NCBI RefSeq assembly: GCF_002019595.1
Contig: NZ_KV917369.1
Coordinates: 3,116,624 to 3,180,623 of the forward strand
DNA from: Priestia abyssalis
GTDB taxonomy: Bacteria; Bacillota; Bacilli; Bacillales; Bacillaceae_H
Length of the DNA stretch: 64,000 bases
Direction of reading: 5' to 3'
The first letter of the stretch is position 1, and every line of letters begins with the position of its first letter. Positions 37,377 through 46,616 of this stretch are shown one piece after another. The notes beneath the pieces were generated by a model. It searched no databases, was not told where the DNA came from, and saw nothing but the letters and a program-made list of their open reading frames with translations. The position numbers and the translations under genes were made by a program.

Positions 37377-38078
37377 TTATCTCACCCCTGCTTCACGAGT
37401 CGTTACACGTTCGATTTTCTTTTGTTGTTTCCCTTCGATCAAGCGCTGCACATAAACGCTTGGAGTATGGATAGATTGCGGATCTAAAGAACCGATTTCC
37501 ACTAATTCTTCCACTTCTGCAATCGTCACTTTACCCGCAGCAGCGATCATCGGATTGAAATTTTGCGCGGTTTTGTTGTAAATGAGATTGCCCATTTTAT
37601 CTCCTTTTACCGCGCGGACTAAACTGAAATCCGCTTTTAGCGCACGTTCTAACAAGTATTCCTTCCCATCAAATGTGCGTGTTTCCTTTCCTTCCGCAAT
37701 CGGCGTTCCAACCCCGGCCGGCGTATAAAAAGCAGGAATTCCAGCACCGCCTGCACGAATTTTTTCGGCCAATGTCCCCTGAGGCACAAGCTCCACTTCC
37801 AGCTCACCCTGCAAGACTTGGCGTTCAAATTCCTTGTTCTCCCCAACATAAGAGCTAATCATTTTCTTAATTTGTTTGTTCTTAAGCAACAGCCCAAGTC
37901 CCCACTCATCAACCCCGCAGTTATTGGAAATAACCGTCAAGTCTTTTACACCTGTCTCCACAAGTGCCAAGATAAGATTTTCCGGGATACCGCATAAACC
38001 GAATCCCCCTACCATAATTGTTGATCCGTCTTGAATGTCCTTTACTGCTTCAACAAAAGAAGTGCAGACTGTTTTCAT
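37377..38078 (-). CDS. scoA: 3-oxoacid CoA-transferase subunit A
   Basis: 233 residues. [16 protein letters not shown] near the N-terminus is the CoA-binding glycine motif of alpha subunits; [16 protein letters not shown] follows near residue 105-125. It forms the heterodimeric transferase with ScoB. A consensus cre box lies 49 bp upstream, so the operon is probably repressed by CcpA on glucose. The divergent LysR gene is a possible second regulator. Confidence 0.93.
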   Translation of the reverse strand: MKTVCTSFVEAVKDIQDGSTIMVGGFGLCGIPENLILALVETGVKDLTVISNNCGVDEWGLGLLLKNKQIKKMISSYVGENKEFERQVLQGELEVELVPQGTLAEKIRAGGAGIPAFYTPAGVGTPIAEGKETRTFDGKEYLLERALKADFSLVRAVKGDKMGNLIYNKTAQNFNPMIAAAGKVTIAEVEELVEIGSLDPQSIHTPSVYVQRLIEGKQQKKIERVTTREAGVR

Positions 38079-38126
38079 GGAAATCCCCTTTCATTCTTCT
38101 AAAATGGTTATCTATTTTAAAAATAG

Positions 38127-38140
38127 TGTTAACGCTTACA
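38127..38140 (-). promoter_or_regulatory. Catabolite-responsive element (cre) of scoAB
   Basis: On the minus strand TGTAAGCGTTAACA matches TGWAANCGNTNWCA at all 14 positions. It is 49 bp before the scoA start. Confidence 0.8.
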
Positions 38141-38271
38141 AATATGAATGCTTAAGCTGTCTTTTCGTGGTAAACATCCTGTTATTTTTCATGACTTCCT
38201 TAGTTAAAAGTTTACAGAACATTCTAATATAAGTAAAATGAATAAAAGGAATGAATATTATGAATTACATT

Positions 38272-38357
38272 CATACTCCGCCGTCATCGGGCACAATGCC
38301 CGATGACGGCGGAGTATGCAGGGTGGAAGGAACTTCTCGGTCCTTCCACCCTGCATA
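38272..38357. repeat. Two abutting GC-rich hairpins in a divergent promoter region
   Basis: The first is a perfect 22-bp stem (CATACTCCGCCGTCATCGGG...) with a 3-base loop at 38272-38318. The second has 17-bp arms (TATGCAGGGTGGAAGGA and complement, 38315-38331/38341-38357). The arms share four bases, so both cannot form completely at once. The base composition is far more GC-rich than its flanks. Confidence 0.85.
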
Positions 38358-38504
38358 AAGGTAAGCTTCATGATGGAGAAAACATAAATAGAACAATAGC
38401 CAATTTACGTAACATAAGGTAAAAAAATCTCAAAACCGTAAATGGTATAAAAATCAGAAGCGCATGGTAAAAAATTGACCGGAAGAATATAGGGGGATTT
38501 TTCA

Positions 38505-39395
38505 ATGGATATTAGAGATTTGAGACATTTTATGGAGGTGGCTGATCAAAAGAATTTTACGAAAGCCTCTTCTGCCATCCATTTATCACAGCCAGCTTTA
38601 AGCAAAGCGGTAAAAAGATTGGAAGAGGAACTGGACGCAGAGCTTTTTGATCGCTCAGGACGGGAACTAAAACTGACTGATGCTGGGAAAATCGTCTATA
38701 ATCAGGGAGTGAAAGTATTCAGCACACTGCAAGACCTTACCGCCCTGCTCGATGATTTGATGAACCTTCCGACCGGAGAAATCAAAATCGGGATTCCTCC
38801 TTTAATCGGAACCCTGCTTTTCCCCCTCATCGCCAAAGAGTTTCACGAACAATATCCGAACATTACACTGGAGTTGGTCGAGCATGGCGCAAAGCACATC
38901 ACCGCTGCCGTAGAAGATGGAAAAGTGGACTTAGGAATCATTGTACTCCCTGCTGATCACCAGAAGTTTTCCGTTTATCCTTTTATAACAGAGGAATTCG
39001 TGCTTTATGTAAATATGAATCATCCTCTTGCCAACCGGGACTCTGTTTCGCTGCATGAGCTGCATGATGAAAAATTCATTTTGTTCAGCAATAGCTTTGC
39101 TTTGCATGACCGTATCATCCAAGAATGCCGCAATGCCGGTTTCGATCCCGCCATTTCTTATAAAAGCTCCCAATGGGATTTGATTATCGAGCTTGTATCG
39201 GCAGAGCTGGGTATAACTATTCTCCCAAAATCGATTTACAATAAGCTGAATCATGCTAACATTAAAGCCATTCCCTTTGTGGACACGATTCCGATGTGGG
39301 AGCTGGGCATCATCACTAAAAAGGACGGGTACGTATCCTTTGCTGTTAAAAAATTATTGGAATTCCTGATATCGATAGACAAAATACGACCTTAA
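38505..39395 (+). CDS. LysR-family transcriptional regulator
   Basis: 296 residues. The HTH (FTKASSAIHLSQPALSKAVKRLEEEL, about 18-43) and two-lobed substrate-binding domain (starting GEIKIGIPPLIG) are typical. Resemblance to the CidR/YwbI branch is stronger than to CitR, although citA lies nearby. It is divergent from scoAB across a 426-bp region that contains the cre box and the double hairpin. GGGGGA precedes the ATG. Targets and co-inducer are unknown. Confidence 0.9.
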   Translation: MDIRDLRHFMEVADQKNFTKASSAIHLSQPALSKAVKRLEEELDAELFDRSGRELKLTDAGKIVYNQGVKVFSTLQDLTALLDDLMNLPTGEIKIGIPPLIGTLLFPLIAKEFHEQYPNITLELVEHGAKHITAAVEDGKVDLGIIVLPADHQKFSVYPFITEEFVLYVNMNHPLANRDSVSLHELHDEKFILFSNSFALHDRIIQECRNAGFDPAISYKSSQWDLIIELVSAELGITILPKSIYNKLNHANIKAIPFVDTIPMWELGIITKKDGYVSFAVKKLLEFLISIDKIRP

Positions 39396-39504
39396 TCAAC
39401 CCTTTACATAGAAAGAAAGTAATTATTTAAAAATTCAGAATATATTTCCCAGTAAATATTTCAATTTATCCTCGGATGTAATCATGAACAAGGAGATTAA
39501 GAAC

Positions 39505-39780
39505 ATGAATCGTGATGACACATATACATTTAAGTTTCATATTCTCGATAACTATCCTTCTGCAATCGATGAAGCAGGTTCGAAGGAAATTCGGGTAACA
39601 ACGACGATTAAAAATGAGCAGCACATCTTGTTTGAAGGGCCTATTCGAGTGAAGTTTAATCAATTCGGCATTTTTCCTTCTGTACCAGATATGGCGGAAG
39701 CTATTTCGAATGCCACCCTGCGCCGGCTTTTGATGTCCGAATTAAAACGATATGTCAAACCGCACCGAAAATTTCTATAG
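39505..39780 (+). CDS. Small protein of unknown function
   Basis: 91 residues from ATG 39505, where AAGGAG lies nine bases upstream; the in-frame ATG at 39484 has none. It is a soluble, mixed alpha/beta-looking, near-neutral protein with no motif, cysteine or membrane segment that I recognise. It stands alone between the LysR gene and a bidirectional terminator. Confidence 0.6.
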   Translation: MNRDDTYTFKFHILDNYPSAIDEAGSKEIRVTTTIKNEQHILFEGPIRVKFNQFGIFPSVPDMAEAISNATLRRLLMSELKRYVKPHRKFL

Positions 39781-39833
39781 TTTTTAACATATATGCGTTT
39801 TACAGGCATATGCTGAATCATACAAACAAAACA

Positions 39834-39873
39834 GCGAGACAATCGGTGATCAACCAGCTCCCGATTGTCTCGC
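39834..39873 (+). terminator. Bidirectional terminator
   Basis: GCGAGACAATCGG/CCGATTGTCTCGC stem with TTTCTTTT on the plus side and TGTTTTG on the minus side, between convergent genes. Confidence 0.85.
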
Positions 39874-39896
39874 TTTCTTTTACAAATATTTTCGTA

Positions 39897-40298
39897 TCAA
39901 ACCACTGTCATATAGCCTTGCAGAAATTGTTTAATCGTTTCTGGAATCGGTTCACTCTTTTGGGTGTCAAAGTTGAAATAAACAATGACGGCTTCTCCCC
40001 TTGCGATAAGAGCTTCCGTTTTATCATCCACAATCTCATGGGAAATCGTAAAGCTTGTATTGCCGACTTTCGTAACAAATGTTTTGACCTTCAATACTTG
40101 ATTGAAATAACCTTGTGCCACAAAATCACATTTTGTCGACGCTAAAATATATTCCCATTTCTCCACGTCCATGGAAGCGCCCATCGCTTCAAAGAAATCA
40201 ATCCGCGCTTCTTCCAAGTAAAAAAAATAGCTTGTGTTATTAATATGGCCAAGCGCGTCCGTTTCACAAAAACGCACCTTGATTCGAGTTTCGTGCAT
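39897..40298 (-). CDS. Acyl-CoA thioesterase, 4HBT hot-dog family
   Basis: 133 residues. RFCETDALGHINNTSYFFYLEEAR is the 4HBT signature with its catalytic Asp. Family members such as YbgC and FadM hydrolyse acyl-CoA thioesters. It lies 99 bp downstream of the acyl-CoA ligase on the same strand, so a role in fatty-acid turnover is likely. The acyl-chain preference cannot be read from sequence. Confidence 0.88.
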   Translation of the reverse strand: MHETRIKVRFCETDALGHINNTSYFFYLEEARIDFFEAMGASMDVEKWEYILASTKCDFVAQGYFNQVLKVKTFVTKVGNTSFTISHEIVDDKTEALIARGEAVIVYFNFDTQKSEPIPETIKQFLQGYMTVV

Positions 40299-40397
40299 TA
40301 TGTTTCTCCCCTTTGCTTACAAATACAATCACACACAAAGATCTTCCTCGTTTACAGCTGACTAGTTACATACCCATCCACTTTTGGAATGATCCTT

Positions 40398-42017
40398 TTA
40401 CACCTGCTTGTTCACCAGCTCTTCCCTTAAAGCTCGGCGCAAAATTTTCCCCACGCTTGTTTTCGGAAGCTCCGGGCGGAACTCTACCATTCTCGGAATT
40501 TTATAAGCGGCAAGATGTTTCCGGCAATGCGATATAATCTCCTCTTCCAAAGCCGTTTTTCCCGCTTTTAACACAAGAACGGCTTTAATATTTTCTCCCC
40601 TGTACTCATCAGCCACACCGATGACGACCGCTTCTTGAACAGCCGGATGCTCATACAGCACTTCTTCAATGTCCCTTGGATACACATTGAAGCCACCGGC
40701 AATAATGATATCTTTCTTGCGATCAACAATCGTTAAATACCCTTCTTCGTCCACTCTTCCAATGTCTCCCGTATAAAGCCAGCCGTTACGCAGAATGTTT
40801 GCCGTTTCTTCCGGCTGATTCCAGTATCCCTTCATGACTTGCGGACCCTTAATGATGACTTCTCCAATCTCGCCGCAAGGCATCTCTTTTGTCCCTGTGG
40901 CGACATCGACGATTTTGTAAGCCGTTTTTGGCAAACCAAGTCCAACCGTCCCTGGCTTTCGAACAGCAAACGGCGGGTTGCAGTGGGTTACTGGAGAAGC
41001 TTCGGACAAGCCGTAACCTTCTAATACCTTGGCACCTGTTTTACGCTCAAATTCCTTTAATAGCTCCACAGGCATCGGGGCACTTCCGCTATTGCAAATG
41101 CGGATACAATCGATGCCATATTCTTCTGCCTGCGGATGGTTCGCAATGGCAGCATACATCGTCGGCACTCCCGGGAAAATGGTCGGCTGCTCACGTTTTA
41201 TCGTTTCAAGTACTTCTTCCAACTCAAAACGGGGAAGCAAAAGAAGTTCGTTTCCGCACAAAATCGACAGATGCATGCAAGCCGTCATGCCGAGCACATG
41301 GAAAAGCGGAACGATTGTTAAACATTTTTCTTTGCCGAGTTCCATATCATGTTTAAATATTTCATATGATTGTAACGCATTAATGAGAGCATTGGTGTGA
41401 GTAAGCATGGCTCCCTTCGCTGATCCGGTTGTGCCTCCCGTATATTGAAGGACGGCAATATCATGCTTCGGGTCAATCTTGATGGGCTGGAAGTTATGTT
41501 GAGGTGTAACAAATTCCTGGAAGGCTTTATCTGGCGATGAAGGTCTAAACGGCTTTTGCAAGCTGACCGTTACGGTGAAAACAATATCAGTGCGGCTTCG
41601 AACCGCTTGCAGTTTCGGGTAGAAGGAATCGAGCACTACCATCTTTTTGGCGCCGGAATCTGTTAATATGTGTTCCAGCTCTCGCTCCATAAGCATCGGG
41701 TTTACTTGCGTAACAATTCCCCCCGCCGCGACAATTCCAAAATAAGCGATGACATACTGTGGACAATTCGGCAGCATGATCGCTACTCGTTCCCCTTTTT
41801 GCATTCCTTTTTTCTGGAGGGCTCCGGCAAAAGCAAGTACCGAATGATAAAGCTGCTGATATGTGAGCGTATGATGATAAAATTTCGTTGCCGGGCGGTC
41901 CGGATAACGTTCCGCCGTTTCTTTCAGCATATCAAAAAGCGAAAGGTTCGGGATGTCAAAATTATGGGTGTAGCCTTCTGGATAAGCTGCCATCCATTGT
42001 TTCGAGTTTTCCATCAT
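40398..42017 (-). CDS. Long-chain fatty-acid-CoA ligase
   Basis: 539 residues of the AMP-forming acyl-CoA synthetase family. Signature elements are the P-loop-like YTGGTTGSAKGAMLTH, EGYGLSEASPVTH, WLYTGDIGRVDEEGYLTIVDRKKD, and the C-terminal Lys in PKTSVGKILRRALRE. It activates fatty acids for beta-oxidation or lipid synthesis at the membrane's inner face. It is slightly shorter than B. subtilis LcfA. GAAGGGAG precedes a double ATG. I see no clear FadR operator in the upstream 150 bases. Confidence 0.93.
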   Translation of the reverse strand: MMENSKQWMAAYPEGYTHNFDIPNLSLFDMLKETAERYPDRPATKFYHHTLTYQQLYHSVLAFAGALQKKGMQKGERVAIMLPNCPQYVIAYFGIVAAGGIVTQVNPMLMERELEHILTDSGAKKMVVLDSFYPKLQAVRSRTDIVFTVTVSLQKPFRPSSPDKAFQEFVTPQHNFQPIKIDPKHDIAVLQYTGGTTGSAKGAMLTHTNALINALQSYEIFKHDMELGKEKCLTIVPLFHVLGMTACMHLSILCGNELLLLPRFELEEVLETIKREQPTIFPGVPTMYAAIANHPQAEEYGIDCIRICNSGSAPMPVELLKEFERKTGAKVLEGYGLSEASPVTHCNPPFAVRKPGTVGLGLPKTAYKIVDVATGTKEMPCGEIGEVIIKGPQVMKGYWNQPEETANILRNGWLYTGDIGRVDEEGYLTIVDRKKDIIIAGGFNVYPRDIEEVLYEHPAVQEAVVIGVADEYRGENIKAVLVLKAGKTALEEEIISHCRKHLAAYKIPRMVEFRPELPKTSVGKILRRALREELVNKQV

Positions 42018-42317
42018 TTTTCTCCCTTCATGTTTACATAGACGCTGAGGATATGACCATCAAAAAAGCTGTCTTTTTCATTATTATCGAAAGAATTTTG
42101 CGCTTATGCTTTTTATGAAAGTGCAACTACAAAATCGTCTTTCAATTTCCTTCCATAATCCATTTCTGTTTGTTTATTGCAAATCCCTTCTCTTTGCAAA
42201 AATTTATTCTGTTCTTGGAAAGGAACAAAAAGAGGAGGAATCAAAAAAGTAAAAAACTCTTTTGACCCCTCCTAAAAAGGCGTTCATAAAAGAAAAACAA
42301 CGATACTATTCTAAAAC
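42018..42317 (-). other. Intergenic region with terminator hairpin
   Basis: The only clear element is the hairpin at 42233-42273: AGGAGGGGTCAAAA pairs with TTTTGATTCCTCCT except for two bases and is followed on the minus strand by CTTTTTG. It would terminate transcripts coming from csaA and the GGDEF-EAL remnant. Confidence 0.6.
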
Positions 42318-42700
42318 TTAATCAAGGTCATACAGAGAGCTGCGAAAATACTGCTTGATGTCCTCCAGCGGTAAAGGCTTACTGAAAAAATAGCCTTGGC
42401 CGAAATCATCAATGGATAGCTTGAGACCAAGCTGTTTTAATTGATTGGATACATACTGATTCCAATACTTGTGGTTACAAAAAATTCCTCCCAGCAAGCT
42501 TTAGCGGCTTCGAAAATGCGGTCAGGATTCGCTCGGAAACTTTCACCGCTTTATTCCTTCCGCAATTTTCCAGCAAAATGATAAATTCATCGCCGCTCTG
42601 ACGCGACACCTTCCCATCGCTTTGAACCGTTTCTTTTAAACGGCTTGCCCATTAAACGAACTGATCCAATAATGATTCGCTCTTTCGGATAGTGATAGCT
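42318..42700 (-). pseudogene. Decayed GGDEF-EAL (c-di-GMP) gene
   Basis: Fragments in two frames: SDGKVSRQSGDEFIILLENCGR (a degenerate GGDEF region) continues to LTAFSKPLKLAGR, then after a frameshift FFVTTSIGISMYP, the end of the GGDEF domain; next comes LKLSIDDFGQGYFFSKPLPL ending DIKQYF, from the end of an EAL domain. About 200 residues between SMYP and LKLSIDDFG are deleted, and the N-terminus is lost. No functional protein is possible. Confidence 0.85.
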
Positions 42701-42723
42701 TTCTTGCTTCGGATTTTCTCTTA

Positions 42724-43056
42724 TTATGCAATGGTTGTGCCATTAGGTACGTTATCATCAGGACTTAGCAGCACAACGTCCCCTTTTTCCGGAGTACCTC
42801 CAATCACTAATACTTCCGATTTAAATCCGGCAATCCGTCTAGGCGGGAAGTTTACTACCGCCACGACCTGTTTTCCAATCATGTCTTCTGGCGTGTACCT
42901 TTTCGTAATTTGGGCACTTGAATGCTTCGTCCCAATTTCCGTTCCAAAATCGATTTCCAGCTTAATTGCCGGCACGCGGGCACCTTCCAACGGCTCTGCA
43001 TGCTTCACTGTACCAATCCGAATATCCAACTTTAAAAAATCTTCAATTGTTGCCAT
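42724..43056 (-). CDS. csaA: CsaA, tRNA-binding-domain chaperone-like protein
   Basis: 110 residues, the same length as B. subtilis CsaA. The fold is an OB-type tRNA-binding domain: FLKLDIRIGTV at the start, KHSSAQIT, and VAVVNFPPRRIAGFKSEVLVIG. CsaA binds tRNA-like structures and has been described as a chaperone interacting with SecA and preproteins. ATG 43056 has AAAGGGG at good spacing; longer reading upstream is not conserved. Confidence 0.92.
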   Translation of the reverse strand: MATIEDFLKLDIRIGTVKHAEPLEGARVPAIKLEIDFGTEIGTKHSSAQITKRYTPEDMIGKQVVAVVNFPPRRIAGFKSEVLVIGGTPEKGDVVLLSPDDNVPNGTTIA

Positions 43057-43092
43057 AACAACATTCCCCTTTATTCTATTATTCACACAATC

Positions 43093-43986
43093 TCAGTGAT
43101 CGGTGTTTAATCGTATGGGATTCCTATTTTTATGAGGAGCCCGTGATAATATAACAATCGCAAAAAACAACAATCCTATACCGGCCCATGAAGTCAAAGT
43201 CAGCGTTTCCCCTACTAAAAAAGCTCCCAGCAGCGCAGCCGTAAGCGGCTCCGCTAAAGAAAGCGTAACGGCGGTGGAAGCGGGCAATTTTACGAGCCCC
43301 TTTGCAAACAACAAATACGCCAAACCTGTCGCGAACACTCCGAGATACAAACTGGAAGCTATTCCATTACTCTGCAGAAGCCAAGATAAATCAAACATAA
43401 ATAATAGTGGTGCAAGAAAAATGGCACTGAGTGTAAAGACAACGGCCACTACCGCATCAGGGCTTTGCTCTTCTAATAACCTTTTACTTACGAGCGTGTA
43501 GGCGGCAAACGACATACCCGCTCCCATCGCCAAGATGATACCTGCTGGATTGATGACCACTGAACTTTTGTTTGTAAACAGCAATATGCATCCTAAAATA
43601 GCTGTAAACGTAGCAAACCACCAATTTTTTGAAGGCTTTCGCTTAGTAATCACCCATTCCATGATCCCTGCAATGATCGGTGCGCTGCCAATAGCGATAA
43701 CCGTTCCGATCGCAATACCTGTTAGTTTGACCGCTGAGAAAAAAAGCGGCTGATAACACGCCATACTGAATGACGCAAAAATTACTTCTTTTACTGACCA
43801 GCCTTTCAATTTCAGTTTCCCTTGTAAACTGACTAACAAAAGCAACGTGACTCCACCAAATGCCAGCCTCGCCGCTCCAAATGAAATAGGATCCGTATTT
43901 GGCGGCGCCAACGCTTGTGCGGTTCCCGTCGTTCCCCACAAAATGGCCGCAAGCAGCGCCATTAATATCGGTATTCTATCTTTCAA
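43093..43986 (-). CDS. EamA/DMT-family transporter
   Basis: 297 residues with ten membrane segments in two EamA repeats (AAILWGTTGTAQALAPP in the first, LVSKRLLEEQSPD and PLTAALLGAFLVGETLT in the second). It is probably an exporter of a small metabolite or amino acid. The ATG at 44001 is part of GGAGAGGG, so TTG 43986 is the better start. An AraC-type gene lies 90 bp upstream in the same direction and may regulate it. Confidence 0.88.
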   Translation of the reverse strand: MKDRIPILMALLAAILWGTTGTAQALAPPNTDPISFGAARLAFGGVTLLLLVSLQGKLKLKGWSVKEVIFASFSMACYQPLFFSAVKLTGIAIGTVIAIGSAPIIAGIMEWVITKRKPSKNWWFATFTAILGCILLFTNKSSVVINPAGIILAMGAGMSFAAYTLVSKRLLEEQSPDAVVAVVFTLSAIFLAPLLFMFDLSWLLQSNGIASSLYLGVFATGLAYLLFAKGLVKLPASTAVTLSLAEPLTAALLGAFLVGETLTLTSWAGIGLLFFAIVILSRAPHKNRNPIRLNTDH

Positions 43987-44077
43987 AGCAACCCTCTCCA
44001 TTATCTTTTAGTTTATATAAACGATTATAAGTCTTTTGTTAAAGGGTGACTTTACCGTATTCAAGCCATTTTTTATC

Positions 44078-44794
44078 CTATTTAAAGCTCTTTCGATAAG
44101 CCTTCGGCGTCATATCTTCATAACGGAGAAACAATCTCGTTAATGACGAAGAATGTTCATATCCCACTTCCTGGCTAATGGACGCAATGGACCATCTTGT
44201 TTCCTGAAGCAGGCGTTTTGCCTCCTGAAGCCTTAAAGTATGAACATATTCGACCGGTGTTTTACCGGTTTTTGTTTTAAACCAAGAAGAGTAATAGGCC
44301 GGATGATAATGCTCCAACTGCGCCAACTCTTCAATCGTTATTTGTTCTTGATAATGTGTGTGCAAATACGTAATCGACGGATAAGCCCGTTGATTCAGCT
44401 TCTGGCTCATGTATTGCACAAGATGACTGACAGCGGATGGCGAACCATGTTGATGATTTACTTCTTCTAATAGTAAAAAGCGTAAAGAAGACCATTGTTC
44501 ATCCAAGTTCAAATAAACCCCTGAACTCTCCTCATTCTGATTATCCCCGGATAAATAACGGGTGGGGATATCCAATACTAAAAATTCATTTCGGTCTAAT
44601 GATTTAAATTTATGGTTACATTGCGAAGGCAAGAATAGGCAATGTTGATCGTCCAATTTTAACGTTTGATGTTCCGTCTGGATATCCATTGAACCTTGCA
44701 AAGGGAATAGAAATTGTCCATAGCTGTGTCTATGAGTATCCAATTTTCGGGAATATGTTCGTTTTTCACAATATACTTGTTTTAGATCTTCCAC
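44078..44794 (-). CDS. AraC-family regulator with cupin sensor
   Basis: About 238 residues. An N-terminal cupin (HRHSYGQFLFPLQGSMDIQ, LFLPSQCNHKF) is followed by a double helix-turn-helix (ITIEELAQLEHYHPAYYSSWFKTKTG and IASISQEVGYEHSSSLTRLF). This type often controls an adjacent EamA exporter, as here. GGAGAGGG suggests the GTG at 44794 as start, with TTG 44815 an alternative. Confidence 0.87.
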   Translation of the reverse strand: MEDLKQVYCEKRTYSRKLDTHRHSYGQFLFPLQGSMDIQTEHQTLKLDDQHCLFLPSQCNHKFKSLDRNEFLVLDIPTRYLSGDNQNEESSGVYLNLDEQWSSLRFLLLEEVNHQHGSPSAVSHLVQYMSQKLNQRAYPSITYLHTHYQEQITIEELAQLEHYHPAYYSSWFKTKTGKTPVEYVHTLRLQEAKRLLQETRWSIASISQEVGYEHSSSLTRLFLRYEDMTPKAYRKSFK

Positions 44795-44886
44795 CGTACC
44801 CTCTCCATCCATCAAAAAGAATAATTTTAATCATAGCATCACTTTTTATTTTAAGTCCATGTTACATTTTATGGGTAGTTTTTAAC

Positions 44887-45738
44887 TCATTTGTCGGAAA
44901 TGTTTTTGATACGATCTCTAACAATATTATCCCGCTTCCCTTTTTTATGATACACTTCCGCATTGATCAGCCCGCCTGTAAGCAATACGACAGCGGTTAA
45001 ATAAAACCATGTCATGAGGACGATGATGCTGCCGAGCTGTCCGTAAATTTTGGAATAGTTGCCTAAAGCGACATAATAAGAAAAAATGAGCGATACACCC
45101 TGCCACCCCAATGTCGCAAAAAGGGCACCGGGCATCACTTTCAGCCATGACAATTTCATGCTCGGAACAATTTTATAAAGCAGCAGGAAAAAAACGAATA
45201 AAAACCCCGTTCCGATTCCCCATTTGATGAATGTCCACATTTGCCCCCAAAGGGCCGGGACCTCTACCCTCGTGACGACAAATGTATGAATAATCTGCTC
45301 TATAATCGGGACAAACAAGGATAAGGACAGAACGACCATAAAACCAAGCGTTAAAAACAAATCATTTAAAAGGGCTTCCAGAAATGGCTGTGGACGTGTA
45401 AATTGGTACGCATGATTCAATGATCGCACAAGCGATTGTACAGCCATGGAAGCGAGCCAAAATGCGGCAAGCAAACTGACCGGGAGCCATTGTCCTTGTC
45501 CATCATGCAAAAGGCTGTGGAGTGTCGACCGAATCATTCCATATGTATTGGCAGGCGCAAACGGTTCAATCATCAGCAGTATATTATCCGAATCAAAAGG
45601 CAAAAAACTGATCAGCGAAAACACAAATATTAAAAACGGAATCATAGACAGCATAAAATAGTAAGCCATTTGGGCACTAAGATCATAAAAGCGATCTGTG
45701 AAAAAGCGATACACCATATTCTTGACGCTATGCAGCAC
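44887..45738 (-). CDS. YihY/BrkB-family membrane protein
   Basis: About 283 residues with six membrane segments; AQMAYYFMLSMIPFLIFVFSLI and YGQLGSIIVLMTWFYLTAVVLLTGG are the family signatures (formerly called RNase BN). Function is unresolved; it is an integral membrane protein. AGGAGG precedes the GTG at 45738; the GTG at 45747 overlaps that site. It is not linked by context to its neighbours. Confidence 0.88.
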   Translation of the reverse strand: MLHSVKNMVYRFFTDRFYDLSAQMAYYFMLSMIPFLIFVFSLISFLPFDSDNILLMIEPFAPANTYGMIRSTLHSLLHDGQGQWLPVSLLAAFWLASMAVQSLVRSLNHAYQFTRPQPFLEALLNDLFLTLGFMVVLSLSLFVPIIEQIIHTFVVTRVEVPALWGQMWTFIKWGIGTGFLFVFFLLLYKIVPSMKLSWLKVMPGALFATLGWQGVSLIFSYYVALGNYSKIYGQLGSIIVLMTWFYLTAVVLLTGGLINAEVYHKKGKRDNIVRDRIKNISDK

Positions 45739-45871
45739 CTCACTCACCTCCTGTATCTGATTTATTGTTATATTTCCCTTGTTCCATTAAAAAAGTCGAT
45801 GCGCGTTTCGATTCTTTTTTGTGTGATAAGCTCTAAGGGAAACTCGTGCTGCTGTTTTCCGGACAAAATAA

Positions 45872-45898
45872 AAGGCCCGTCAACTAAATGACGAGCCT
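45872..45898 (-). terminator. Terminator of the DoxX gene
   Basis: AGGCTCGTCA/TGACGGGCCT hairpin (one mismatch) followed by TTTATTTTG on the minus strand. Confidence 0.7.
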
Positions 45899-45985
45899 AA
45901 AAAGGGGGGCTATGAAAAAGCAGCATCACCTGCTCTATTCATACTTTACCTTTCAAAAGTGAAAATATGGTGAAAATCAAATAAA

Positions 45986-46384
45986 CTAAAATAAAAGAGC
46001 ATCCAACGAATATTGGCCGGCACCAGTAAGAGCTACAGCAATGGATGTCATTAATAACATAAGATTGTACTCATAACCGTTTTGTGTAGCCCAATAACCA
46101 TTTGGTCCATGAACTTTCACAATCGCTATTACCATGGTTCCGGCAATCAAAATCCCTGCAAGCGGCGTTAACAGCCCTAAAGCAAACAGCGTTCCGCCTG
46201 CCAACTCTGCCAATCCGGCTAATAGAGCCATAGTGACACCCGGCTTCATCCCAATCGACTCAAACCAGCCGCCTGTTCCTTTTAAACCATAACCTCCAAA
46301 CCAGCCGAATAATTTTTGGACTCCGTGAGCCATAAACGATAATCCAATCACTAAACGTATTAATAATAAACCTAAACTCATCAT
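45986..46384 (-). CDS. DoxX-family membrane protein (MhqP-like)
   Basis: 132 residues, four membrane segments; LIRLVIGLSFMAHGVQKLFGWFGG and the ending NGYEYNLMLL are DoxX signatures. B. subtilis MhqP, a DoxX protein, belongs to the MhqR regulon for quinone and electrophile stress. An MhqR-type operator lies 52 bp upstream here and the mhqED-like genes follow next door, which supports that role. GGAGGAAG precedes the double ATG. Confidence 0.88.
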   Translation of the reverse strand: MMSLGLLLIRLVIGLSFMAHGVQKLFGWFGGYGLKGTGGWFESIGMKPGVTMALLAGLAELAGGTLFALGLLTPLAGILIAGTMVIAIVKVHGPNGYWATQNGYEYNLMLLMTSIAVALTGAGQYSLDALLF

Positions 46385-46435
46385 TTTTTCTTCCTCCTTT
46401 AATGTAACTAACTACACTTTTTATCCTTTGTTAAT

Positions 46436-46454
46436 TATTCTTTAATTCGAGATA
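46436..46454 (-). promoter_or_regulatory. MhqR-like operator upstream of the DoxX gene
   Basis: TATCTCGAATTAAAGAATA on the minus strand, close to the known MhqR box tATCTcgaAtTCgAGATa. It shares the 15 bases TATCTCGAATTAAAG with the operator at 48385-48403. Confidence 0.72.
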
Positions 46455-46568
46455 TTTTCTCAAAAAATGGAATTGCTTTTGACCTTTCTCATTCAGAACC
46501 ATACATTAACTTCGAAACCATCCGTTATACCTTGAGGCTGTACAATTACTCTAAGTTAAAAAGAAGCT

Positions 46569-46600
46569 GTGTTACATGTCATCCATTTGACATGTAACAC
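46569..46600 (-). terminator. Terminator of mhqE-mhqD
   Basis: Perfect 13-bp stem (GTGTTACATGTCA/TGACATGTAACAC), then CTTCTTTTTAA on the minus strand, 17 bp after mhqD. Confidence 0.8.
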
Positions 46601-46616
46601 TCCTTCCCGCATCTTC

